Positions 1 through 5,344 of a stretch of DNA of 5,344 nucleotides are shown piece after piece. Position 1 is the stretch's first letter, and every line of letters begins with the position of its first letter. Made by a program: the position numbers and the translations under genes. The stretch lies in NCBI GenBank assembly GCA_030840415.1, contig JAVEEO010000140.1, positions 1-5,344 on the forward strand, read 5' to 3'. The stretch is from Pseudonocardiales bacterium. Its GTDB lineage: Bacteria > Actinomycetota > Actinomycetes > Mycobacteriales > Jatrophihabitantaceae. Under the pieces are notes generated by a model. The model had not been told where the DNA came from. It was given only the letters and a program-made list of their open reading frames with translations, and did no database searches.

Positions 1-1
1 C

Positions 2-1822
2 GACTGCCTGGTCCGCGGCCGGCCGCGCAATCGGCTGCCCTTCAACATCGCCCAGTACGCGCTCGCGTTCCTGACCGCCCGGCTGGTGTACGCCGCGCTC
101 TCCGGCGAGCCGTTCACGCCGCTGGCCCAGGTCCCGCCACCCAACCTGCCCGCCTCGCTGGTCGCGGCAGCGGCCTTCCTGCTGGTGAACAACTCCCTGG
201 TCGGCCTCGCCGTGGCGATCAGCCTGCAGCTGCGGCTGCACCGGGTGCTGCTCGAGGACCTTGCCTGGCAGATCTCCACCTCGGCGCCGCTGCTGGGCCT
301 CGGGCCGCTGGCCGCCCAGGCGATGTCCTGGACGCCCTGGTCGATCGTCCTGCTGCTGGTTCCGATCGCGGCCCTGCACCGCAGCGGCAAGACCGCGATG
401 CGACGGGAGCAGGAGGCCTTTCGCGACACCCTGACCGGGTTGGCCAATCGCACCATGCTCACCAACGCCACGGAACGGGCCCTGTCGTCGGCGACCGGCC
501 AGACCGCCATGCTGCTGATCGACCTCGATCACTTCAAGGACATCAACGACACCCTCGGGCATGCCGTCGGCGACCAGATGCTGATCGCGGTAGCCGAACG
601 GCTCAGCGCCGAGGCCGGTCCCGACGACCTGGTCGGTCGGCTGGGTGGCGACGAGTTCGTGGTGCTCAAACGCAGCGCCACCGATTCCGAGTCGGTGATC
701 GAGTTGGCCGAGCGGCTGTGCGCGACGGTCTGCGAACCGGTCGTGCTGCACGGTGTCACCCTGACCGTCGGCTGCTCGGTCGGCATCGCCTTCAGCCCGC
801 AGCACGCGGAGTCGGTCGCCGACCTGTTGCGCTGTGCCGACATCGCCCTCTACGCGGCCAAGGCGACCAGGGGCACCGCGGCGGTCTACGACCGTCAGGG
901 CGATCGGCACTCGGCCGCCCGGCTCGGGTTGCAGGCAGACCTCCGCTCGGCGCTGGAGGATGACCAGGACACCCAGTTGTGGGTGGCCTACCAGCCCCAA
1001 CTCGACCTGGCCAGCGGCCGGATCGCCTCGGTGGAGTGCCTGGCGCGCTGGCAGCACCCCACCCTGGGCAACATCTCGCCGGACACCTTCATCCCCATTG
1101 CCGAAAGCACCTCGCTGATCGACATGCTGCTGCACCGGGTGCTCGACCAGGCGCTGGGCCAGCTCGCCGACTGGGACGCCGGCGGCCTGCGGCTGACCGC
1201 CTGCGTGAATCTGTCCGCCCGCCAGTTGAGCGACCTGTCGCTGCCGGCCACCGTCGACCGGCACCTCAGGCGGCACGGCATCCCGGCCGGCCGGCTGGTC
1301 CTCGAGGTCACCGAGAGCCGCCTGATGGCCGATCCCGAGCACAGCATCGGCATCCTGCGCGGACTGCACGAGCTGGGCGTGCAGATCTCCATCGACGACT
1401 TCGGCACCGGGTACTCCTCCCTCGCCTACCTGCAACGCCTGGCCGCCGAAGAACTCAAGATCGACAAGAGTTTCATCGCCCAGCTGGGTGAATCCGGCAA
1501 CGCGACCATCGTCCGGAGCACCATCGACCTCGGCCACAACCTCGGGCTGCGGGTGGTGGCCGAAGGCGTCGAGGACACCCACACCGCCGATCAACTGGCC
1601 GAGATGGGCTGTGACCTGCTGCAGGGCTACCTCATCGGCAAACCGATGGCCGCCGCCGACATCCCCGCTCTGCTGGCCGCGCCGACGCCGCCGGTCCGCC
1701 GCCGCGCGATCAGCGGCGAACGGACCGGTGCCACTGCCCGACAGCGACTGCTGGAACTACTGCCCAAACCTCCCGTCCACCCGGCGCCACCGGTCGCCGT
1801 CCTGCTCGACAAGGCTGAGTGA
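2..1822 (+). CDS. Membrane-anchored bifunctional diguanylate cyclase/phosphodiesterase (GGDEF-EAL), 5' end outside window
   Basis: The protein makes and/or degrades the second messenger cyclic-di-GMP at the cytoplasmic face of the membrane. The frame is open to the left edge, so the true start is probably upstream; a GTG at 86 is only the first start codon in the window. Numbering below is from that GTG. About four hydrophobic helices (nt ~41-106, 146-220, 263-318, 329-382) form an N-terminal membrane sensor of unassigned type. A GGDEF domain follows at residues ~113-270, with the DLDHFKDIND metal/nucleotide segment and an intact GGDEF at 187-191. The EAL domain spans ~297-532. Its signature reads ECL at 317-319, but the usual catalytic residues are present: E317, N375, E407, D437-D438 in DDFGTG, K458, D460, E493, E496 and Q513. 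Both domains therefore look active. The RxxD inhibitory site is replaced by GPDD (178-181). A ~46-residue proline- and arginine-rich tail follows the EAL domain. The next gene starts 7 bp later. Family call very secure; net direction of activity unknown. Confidence 0.95.
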   Translation, partial: DCLVRGRPRNRLPFNIAQYALAFLTARLVYAALSGEPFTPLAQVPPPNLPASLVAAAAFLLVNNSLVGLAVAISLQLRLHRVLLEDLAWQISTSAPLLGLGPLAAQAMSWTPWSIVLLLVPIAALHRSGKTAMRREQEAFRDTLTGLANRTMLTNATERALSSATGQTAMLLIDLDHFKDINDTLGHAVGDQMLIAVAERLSAEAGPDDLVGRLGGDEFVVLKRSATDSESVIELAERLCATVCEPVVLHGVTLTVGCSVGIAFSPQHAESVADLLRCADIALYAAKATRGTAAVYDRQGDRHSAARLGLQADLRSALEDDQDTQLWVAYQPQLDLASGRIASVECLARWQHPTLGNISPDTFIPIAESTSLIDMLLHRVLDQALGQLADWDAGGLRLTACVNLSARQLSDLSLPATVDRHLRRHGIPAGRLVLEVTESRLMADPEHSIGILRGLHELGVQISIDDFGTGYSSLAYLQRLAAEELKIDKSFIAQLGESGNATIVRSTIDLGHNLGLRVVAEGVEDTHTADQLAEMGCDLLQGYLIGKPMAAADIPALLAAPTPPVRRRAISGERTGATARQRLLELLPKPPVHPAPPVAVLLDKAE

Positions 1823-1829
1823 GTTCGCG

Positions 1830-2414
1830 ATGTTCCTGGCCTTCATGACCCTGCTCCTGCTCTGTTCGGCGGCGCTGCTGGGCGGCCGGCTGGAGCTGCT
1901 GGCCGGCCTGCGGTTGCGGCACAGCTGGCTGATCCTGCTGGCCCTCGGGGTCCAGGTGGTCATCACCGCGGTCGCCTCGACCGGCCCGCGCCCGGTGCTG
2001 GTTGCCCTGCACCTGGCCAGTTACGCCGCCGCCGGCTTCGCGCTGTGGGCGAACCGGGCCTTGCCGGGGCTGCTGATCCTCGGCACCGGCGCGCTGGCCA
2101 ATGCCGTGGTGATCGCGTTGAACGGCGGCACCCTGCCCGCCGACCCGCACGCCCTGGCCGCGGCCGGCCTGGCCACCGACGGCTCGGCCTTCGCCAACAG
2201 CGGGGCGGTCGAGCACCCGGTGCTGCCGTGGCTCGGTGACATCGTCGCGACCCCCGCCTGGCTGCCGTTCCGCAACGTGATCAGCATCGGCGATCTGGTC
2301 ATCCTGGCCGGGGCGGGCGTTCTCCTGCATGCGGTGACCCGGAGCAAGCTCGCCGTGCCGTTCCTGGACCCCGCCCGCCGCCACCGGCCGCAGCACAGTG
2401 GCACATCGCCATGA
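1830..2414 (+). CDS. DUF5317-like five-helix membrane protein
   Basis: A 194-residue integral membrane protein of no known biochemical function. I recognise the pattern of the actinobacterial DUF5317 family from three features: an N-terminal helix ending in GGRLELLAGLRLR, a central LNGGTLPADP segment after the fourth helix, and FRNVISIGDLVILAG leading into the last helix. Hydrophobic segments lie at about residues 1-18, 34-50, 56-74, 78-100 and 150-169. The 45-50 residues between helices four and five form the main loop. The tail is basic and short (RRHRPQHSGTSP). The ATG at 1830 was chosen because it lies 7 bp after the TGA of the GGDEF-EAL gene and begins exactly at the first helix. Longer versions of this frame run antisense to nothing but overlap the EAL domain codons and are not credible. 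An ATG at 1845 (residue 6) is an alternative. The Shine-Dalgarno is weak (GAGTGAG overlapping the upstream stop), which suggests translational coupling. The spacing implies co-transcription, and a role with the c-di-GMP enzyme is inference only. Confidence 0.85.
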   Translation: MFLAFMTLLLLCSAALLGGRLELLAGLRLRHSWLILLALGVQVVITAVASTGPRPVLVALHLASYAAAGFALWANRALPGLLILGTGALANAVVIALNGGTLPADPHALAAAGLATDGSAFANSGAVEHPVLPWLGDIVATPAWLPFRNVISIGDLVILAGAGVLLHAVTRSKLAVPFLDPARRHRPQHSGTSP

Positions 2415-2447
2415 CGAGTGGCGCATTGTCGCAAGGTTGCAGGATGC
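2397..2447. repeat. Imperfect direct repeat followed by a hyphenated dyad, possible operator
   Basis: AGTGGCACATCGCC (2397-2410) recurs as AGTGGCGCATTGTC (2417-2430), 11 of 14 bases identical with a 20-bp period, about two helical turns. It runs into a near-dyad at 2423-2447 in which GCAT...ATGC flank GCAA-GG-TTGC; the outer arms are one base off-centre. This lies across the end of the DUF5317-like gene and the start of the 124-bp gap (2415-2538) upstream of the DUF4333-like gene. It could be an operator or a weak terminator without a U-tract. It could also be chance in GC-rich DNA. Confidence 0.25.
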
Positions 2448-2486
2448 TCGGCCGCGCCGGAACCGCCAGAACCCCTCGCTGCCGGA

Positions 2487-2492
2487 TAGGGT
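2487..2492 (+). promoter_or_regulatory. Candidate -10 element (TAGGGT) for the DUF4333-like gene
   Basis: TAGGGT fits the TANNNT form of actinobacterial housekeeping -10 elements and lies in the 124-bp non-coding gap, 46 bases before the ATG at 2539. No convincing TTGACA-like -35 is seen 17-18 bp upstream. A GGAAC at 2459-2463 recalls ECF-sigma -35 boxes but has no matching -10 at the right distance. Weak evidence. Confidence 0.3.
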
Positions 2493-2523
2493 GCGCTTCC
2501 CGTCCCGGCCCACCCCGTCCTTC

Positions 2524-2529
2524 GAAGGG
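2524..2529 (+). promoter_or_regulatory. Shine-Dalgarno GAAGGG deciding the start at 2539
   Basis: GAAGGG with a 9-base spacer to ATG 2539 is the best ribosome binding site in this gap. It supports ATG 2539 over the in-frame GTG at 2398, which overlaps the preceding gene and would add a 47-residue arginine-rich extension unlike the family. Confidence 0.7.
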
Positions 2530-2538
2530 CTGACCGTC

Positions 2539-2997
2539 ATGCAACCGAACTACGGCCCGCCGCCGCCCCAGCGAGCTCCGCTGCAGTGGCACCCGCTGCC
2601 GCCCGTCCAGCCGGTGCGCGAGGCTCCCGGCCGGGGTCTGGCCATCACCGCCGTGGTGCTGTCGGCCGTGGCACTGCTCGGGGTGCTCGTGACAGCGGTC
2701 TGGGTGCTCGTCGCAACGACGCCGGCCGATGACGGCGGTACCAGCACCGGGCCGCTCACCGGGCAGCTGTCGGCCTCACCCGGCGGCGGCCCGGTCACCG
2801 GCGACACCCTGGCCCGCGCTGTCATCGATCGGATCACCCAGGACGGCGGCGAGGTATCCCGGATGGACTGCCCCGAGACGCCGAAGGCCGGTCAGGGGGT
2901 GGTGACCGTCTGCCACGGTGTGATCAGCTCCTCGGACTGGGCCGTCATCGTGTACTTCGAGGACAAGGACGGTCACTTCACCCTCGAACCGCTCTGA
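2539..2997 (+). CDS. DUF4333-like single-pass membrane protein with extracytoplasmic domain
   Basis: A 152-residue protein with three parts. Residues 1-33 are a cytoplasmic proline/glutamine-rich segment opening MQPNYGPPPPQ. Residues 34-60 are one transmembrane helix, followed by a Gly/Ser/Thr-rich linker (62-88). The small C-terminal domain (89-152) has C111 in a DCPETPKAGQG context and C125 in VVTVCHG, then a beta-rich stretch ending near EDKDGHF. The pattern 'V..CP....G....C.......V.V....G' is that of the actinobacterial DUF4333 domain, in which the two cysteines are expected to form a disulfide outside the membrane. Its function is unknown. The final 25 bp overlap the 3' end of the convergent D-amino-acid oxidase gene. 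A good Shine-Dalgarno lies at 2524-2529. Family assignment is by motif recall, so moderately sure; the topology is clear. Confidence 0.8.
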   Translation: MQPNYGPPPPQRAPLQWHPLPPVQPVREAPGRGLAITAVVLSAVALLGVLVTAVWVLVATTPADDGGTSTGPLTGQLSASPGGGPVTGDTLARAVIDRITQDGGEVSRMDCPETPKAGQGVVTVCHGVISSSDWAVIVYFEDKDGHFTLEPL

Positions 2998-3944
2998 GGA
3001 TCGCCGAGCCGTTCGACCTGGCCGACCACCTCGTCCGCGCAGCCGTAGGCCAGCGTCACCCCGGCGCCGCCGTGGCCGTAGCAGTGCACGACCGGTCCGC
3101 CGGCACCGAACTCGGTGTCGAGCCGGACGGTCGGACGGACCGGCCGCAGTCCCACCCGGTGGGCCACGATCCGGGCGCCGGCGACCCGCGGATCCAGTGC
3201 CGCGCACCTGGCCAGCACCGCCTCGGCCGTCGCGGGACGGACCTCGAGACCGGCATCGCCGTCCTCCGCGGTGCCGCCCAGGATGACCGTCCTCCCACGG
3301 GGCACCAGGTAGGTCAGCCGGTCGGCGTCGTGCTGGTCGAGCAACCACTCGGACAGGCCGAACTGCTCCACCACGACGATCTGGCCGCGCACCGGAGCGA
3401 GAGTCCGGTCACCGGTCAGCTCGCCGGCGCCCAGCCCGGTGCAGTTCACCGCGACGTCCACGCCGGTTAGCGCCGCCGACAGCTCGGTGAGCCGGCCGGT
3501 CAGGACCGCGGTACCGGCCTCGCGCAATCGGGCGGCGAGCCAGGCCAGGTGCAACGCCATGTCCACCACCGGCACCCTCAGGCAGTACCCGTCGAGGTAT
3601 CCGGGCGGCAGCTGCCCGCCGGCGGCCCGGGTCAGGCCCGGCACTGCCGAACGCCACCACGGGTCGGCGACCGGCTCGCGGAACAGCTCCCGGCCCGGCC
3701 GCAGCCGCACCCCGGTGGCCGGCTCGTCCGCCAGCGCCTGCAACGCGGTGTAGCTGGCGGCCAGCCAGCCGATCACCTGAGCGTCCGGACTGGCCCGGTA
3801 GGGGTACCAGAGCGCCGCCGCCACCGAGGACGTGGTGGCCTCTCCCCACTCGGCGGCCACCACCTCGACCTGGTGGCCGGCCTCGACCAGCCGCAGCGCG
3901 CTGGTCAGGCCCAGCACGCCGGCCCCCACGACACGTACCCTCAT
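2973..3944 (-). CDS. FAD-dependent D-amino-acid oxidase
   Basis: Oxidatively deaminates D-amino acids to 2-oxo acids, ammonia and hydrogen peroxide, using FAD; probably cytosolic, as no signal peptide is present. At 323 residues it has the normal length for the family. Domain cues in order: an N-terminal Rossmann motif VVGAGVLG (G7, G9, G12); SSVAAALWYPYRA at 39-51, the characteristic flavin-contact segment; VNCTGLGAGEL at 166-176; PVRGQIVVV at 184-192; TYLVPRG then VILGGT at 211-225; GLRPVRPTVRL at 265-275, carrying the arginine that in characterised oxidases binds the substrate carboxylate; and HCYGHGGAGVTLAYG at 287-301, matching the C-terminal HNYGHGG...WGCA motif. The ATG at 3944 directly precedes the Rossmann strand and has a Shine-Dalgarno at 3952-3958. 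The gene is divergent from the small acidic protein and convergent with the DUF4333-like gene. D-amino-acid catabolism or recycling of wall-derived D-amino acids is likely, but the substrate cannot be read from sequence. Glycine or D-aspartate oxidase are related alternatives. Confidence 0.93.
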   Translation of the reverse strand: MRVRVVGAGVLGLTSALRLVEAGHQVEVVAAEWGEATTSSVAAALWYPYRASPDAQVIGWLAASYTALQALADEPATGVRLRPGRELFREPVADPWWRSAVPGLTRAAGGQLPPGYLDGYCLRVPVVDMALHLAWLAARLREAGTAVLTGRLTELSAALTGVDVAVNCTGLGAGELTGDRTLAPVRGQIVVVEQFGLSEWLLDQHDADRLTYLVPRGRTVILGGTAEDGDAGLEVRPATAEAVLARCAALDPRVAGARIVAHRVGLRPVRPTVRLDTEFGAGGPVVHCYGHGGAGVTLAYGCADEVVGQVERLGDPQSGSRVK

Positions 3945-3993
3945 CGCAGTATCTCACCACGCGAACCCCCGTTACCGGTTTAGGATTCGCGCC
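3945..3993. promoter_or_regulatory. Divergent intergenic region between oxidase and small acidic protein
   Basis: Only 49 bp separate the two start codons. The region holds a 6-bp palindrome ACCGGT at 3974-3979. On the + strand TAGGAT follows at 3981-3986; this could be a -10 placing the transcript start at or next to ATG 3994 (a leaderless mRNA). Alternatively, its internal AGGA (3982-3985, 8-base spacer) is a short Shine-Dalgarno. The two readings exclude each other. No clear -35 is seen on either strand. The oxidase promoter may reach into the neighbouring coding sequence. Confidence 0.4.
3952..3958 (-). promoter_or_regulatory. Shine-Dalgarno GGTGAGA of the D-amino-acid oxidase gene
   Basis: Read on the minus strand, GGTGAGA lies 7 bases before the ATG ending at 3944. 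It supports that start and shows that the oxidase mRNA has a leader rather than beginning at the ATG. Confidence 0.55.
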
Positions 3994-4257
3994 ATGAGTG
4001 AGGGACGCTGCGGCGCAAACATCAGCCAGGTTCGCGAGGTCGTCGGCGACGAGGGGCAGTGGCTCGACAAGTTCGAGGACAGCTGCGGCCTGGACGCCGG
4101 CCACGAGGGTGAGCACGTGTTCAACAGCTCCGACGACGAGCATCTGCGCTTCGACGAGCAGAGCAAGCAGCTCGGCTCCTACCGGGACGCCCCGGCCGAG
4201 GGCGCCGCGCCGGTCATCCGGTTCGACGCCGACGACACCACCGCCATCAGCGGCTAG
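3994..4257 (+). CDS. Small acidic hypothetical protein with C-x5-H-x3-H motif
   Basis: An 87-residue soluble protein that I cannot assign to a named family. It is strongly acidic, with 20 Asp/Glu against 7 Lys/Arg. It has no signal peptide or transmembrane helix. The distinctive part is SCGLDAGHEGEH (30-41). It gives C31, H37 and H41, with a further C6 near the N-terminus in a RCGA context. Short 'C-G-L-x-x-GHxGxH' segments recur in small actinobacterial proteins and could form a metal site with C6 as fourth ligand; this is inference. The C-terminal third (from about residue 61) is probably disordered. ATG 3994 was chosen because the frame upstream runs into the divergent oxidase gene and the motif-bearing region starts directly after it. 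It is convergent with the surface-protein gene, with a hairpin between them. It is probably a real gene because of its own start context, acidic composition and the motif. Confidence 0.7.
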   Translation: MSEGRCGANISQVREVVGDEGQWLDKFEDSCGLDAGHEGEHVFNSSDDEHLRFDEQSKQLGSYRDAPAEGAAPVIRFDADDTTAISG

Positions 4258-4278
4258 CGGTTTCCCCGTCCGCAACCC

Positions 4279-4314
4279 GCATGGCGTACTGCTCGGAGGG
4301 TCATCGCGCCATGC
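4279..4314. terminator. Hairpin between convergent genes, possible bidirectional terminator
   Basis: GCATGGCG (4279-4286) and CGCCATGC (4307-4314) form a perfect 8-bp inverted repeat with a 20-base loop. It occupies most of the 63-bp gap between the stop of the small acidic protein gene (4257) and the stop of the minus-strand surface protein gene (4321). Its position fits termination from both sides. There is no U-tract, as is common in high-GC actinobacteria, and the loop is long, so termination is plausible rather than shown. Confidence 0.45.
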
Positions 4315-4320
4315 CACCGA

Positions 4321-5344
4321 TCAGCGCTGCACCGACCAGCTCTGGATGGTGATCTGGCGCGCCGGCGGGTTGGGCACGGTGGTCGGGTCATAGATCAGCA
4401 CCTTGGCCCGCAGCCGCAGCTTGCTGGTGTCGACGCTGCAGCTGGCCGCCGCCTCGCAGAGATAGACGTCGAGATAGACCACCGTGCCACCCGGCCCGAA
4501 GCCGGTGGAATTGTCGGGAATCTCGATCACCGGGCCGCTGTAGCTGATTGAACCGGTCTCCTTCACCCACAGCGCCCTGGCCACCACCCCGAAGCGCAGC
4601 ACCTGCGAGGTGATGTTGTTCAACGCCAGGTCGATGACTGCCTCGGTGACGTAGGTGGTGCCCTGGATGTAGAACGCTCCGGCGTACGCGGTCGTGGTGG
4701 ATAGCACCGCGCACTGCCCCGCGGAACCCCCGGTGTAGGTGCTGGTCAGGCAGTTGCCTCCCGGGATGCTGGTGTTCTCGCCGCGGAACGTCGGTGGCAG
4801 GTAGCCGAGGTCCAGCTGCATGGCGTCGATGGTTTCGGCCCCGGCATGCCCCAGCTTGGCTGAGTAGCTCACGCTGGCGCCCGTGGAGGTTCCGCTATGC
4901 ACGGCGGCGGCCAGCGCTCCAGTGCTGCTGCCAAACACGTTCACCGACGCGGTCTGCACCCCGCTGCCCGAGGTTGCTGGCAAGGTCGCGGTGATCGTGG
5001 TACCGCCCGCCGGGGTGAATGACACGGTTCGGACATCGCCGACGAGCCCAGCGGTGTTCCTGTACACCACGCGCAGGGTCGCGGACTTGAGCACCGACCC
5101 CGCCGGGATCGTCGCGGGAGCGTAACCGCCCAGGGTGAAGGCGCCGGTCTGGGTGGCTGGGGTGGTCTTCGTCCAACTGGCGCCCGCACTGTCGACGTTG
5201 GCCAAGTTGGACGCGGTCACCGTGCCGGCGTACACCGCATCGGCGCTGGTCACGCTAGCGGGCTTGGTAGTGGCCGTGGGCGGCGTGGCGGGATCGTCGC
5301 CGCTGCGCACGCCGTATACCGCGATCATCTTCTCGTGGGCGTGA
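4321..5344 (-). CDS. Extracytoplasmic Thr/Ser/Gly-rich protein, possibly pilin-like or surface-associated; N-terminus outside window
   Basis: The frame is open to the right edge. The ATG at 5328 has no properly spaced Shine-Dalgarno and is preceded by in-frame codons, so it is probably internal and the real start, with any signal peptide or prepilin leader, lies beyond the window. The ~340 visible residues begin with a Pro/Thr/Ala-rich linker. A beta-rich region follows, containing SATLRVVYRNTAG and AMQLDLGYLPPTFRG, then a segment IQGTTYVTEAVIDLALNN with FGVVARALWVKETGS and GPVIEIPDNS. The protein ends in RQITIQSWSVQR. Four cysteines form two close pairs (codons at 4750-4752 and 4711-4713; 4456-4458 and 4438-4440), suggesting two disulfides and export. 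I recall similar 'Y-x-R-N-T-A-G', 'GPVIEIP' and 'SWSVQR' endings in actinobacterial proteins annotated as pilin- or type II secretion-like. This is memory, not a search, so the function is tentative. The gene looks less GC-rich than its neighbours, as expected from its Thr/Ser/Asn content. Confidence 0.75.
   Translation of the reverse strand, partial: HAHEKMIAVYGVRSGDDPATPPTATTKPASVTSADAVYAGTVTASNLANVDSAGASWTKTTPATQTGAFTLGGYAPATIPAGSVLKSATLRVVYRNTAGLVGDVRTVSFTPAGGTTITATLPATSGSGVQTASVNVFGSSTGALAAAVHSGTSTGASVSYSAKLGHAGAETIDAMQLDLGYLPPTFRGENTSIPGGNCLTSTYTGGSAGQCAVLSTTTAYAGAFYIQGTTYVTEAVIDLALNNITSQVLRFGVVARALWVKETGSISYSGPVIEIPDNSTGFGPGGTVVYLDVYLCEAAASCSVDTSKLRLRAKVLIYDPTTVPNPPARQITIQSWSVQR

Noticed and set aside
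14..27. 14-bp perfect palindrome CGCGGCCGGCCGCG
   Set aside because: It lies inside the coding sequence of the GGDEF-EAL gene and consists only of G and C; such palindromes are common by chance at this base composition.
2398..2538. GTG at 2398 as an upstream start for the DUF4333-like gene
   Set aside because: It overlaps the preceding gene and adds an Arg-rich leader before the typical proline-rich N-terminus. ATG 2539 has a good Shine-Dalgarno.
1710..2540. Long minus-strand open frame of 276 codons opposite the EAL end and DUF5317-like gene
   Set aside because: Its translation is a low-complexity Gly/Arg/Gln/Pro-rich sequence typical of antisense frames in GC-rich DNA, and it overlaps well-supported genes.
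3409..4317. Minus-strand open frame of 302 codons spanning the small acidic protein and the oxidase
   Set aside because: It is out of frame with the oxidase, and its product is Gly/Arg/Ala-rich with no recognisable motif. The oxidase frame explains this strand.
4895..5344. Several overlapping frames on both strands opposite the surface-protein gene
   Set aside because: They are short, mutually overlapping and without motifs. The in-frame minus-strand reading has coherent secreted-protein composition with paired cysteines.
1..5344. Mobile element, CRISPR, tRNA or phage-defence system
   Set aside because: No terminal inverted repeats, transposase or integrase motifs, regularly spaced repeats, tRNA-like folds or defence-protein signatures were seen on either strand.

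Overview
The window is very GC-rich, densely coding DNA. It carries protein families largely confined to Actinobacteria (DUF5317-like and DUF4333-like proteins and a short CxxxxxHxxxH protein), and GTG is used among possible starts. A high-GC actinobacterium is therefore the best reading; nothing visible fixes the genus. No rRNA, tRNA, CRISPR array, transposase or attachment site was seen. Both window edges cut through genes.

Left block (2-2414, + strand): the 3' part of a membrane-anchored GGDEF-EAL protein for cyclic-di-GMP turnover. Seven bases later comes a five-helix membrane protein of the DUF5317 type. The tight spacing suggests one transcription unit, so the small membrane protein may act with the c-di-GMP enzyme.

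Middle block (2415-3944): a 124-bp non-coding stretch with an imperfect direct repeat and a dyad precedes a single-pass secreted-domain protein of the DUF4333 type (+). Its 3' end overlaps, tail to tail, the end of a minus-strand FAD-dependent D-amino-acid oxidase. No terminator separates the two.

Right block (3945-5344): a 49-bp divergent promoter region separates the oxidase from a small, very acidic 87-residue protein (+). A hairpin between convergent genes follows, a possible two-way terminator. The window ends inside a minus-strand, Thr/Ser/Gly-rich extracytoplasmic protein with four cysteines. Its C-terminus resembles actinobacterial pilin-like or surface proteins, and its N-terminus lies beyond the right edge.

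Apart from the GGDEF-EAL/DUF5317 pair, the genes look like independent housekeeping or accessory units rather than one system. The points most worth a second look are the degenerate inhibitory site in the GGDEF domain, its pairing with the DUF5317-like protein, the overlapping 3' ends at 2973-2997, and the unassigned surface protein at the right edge.
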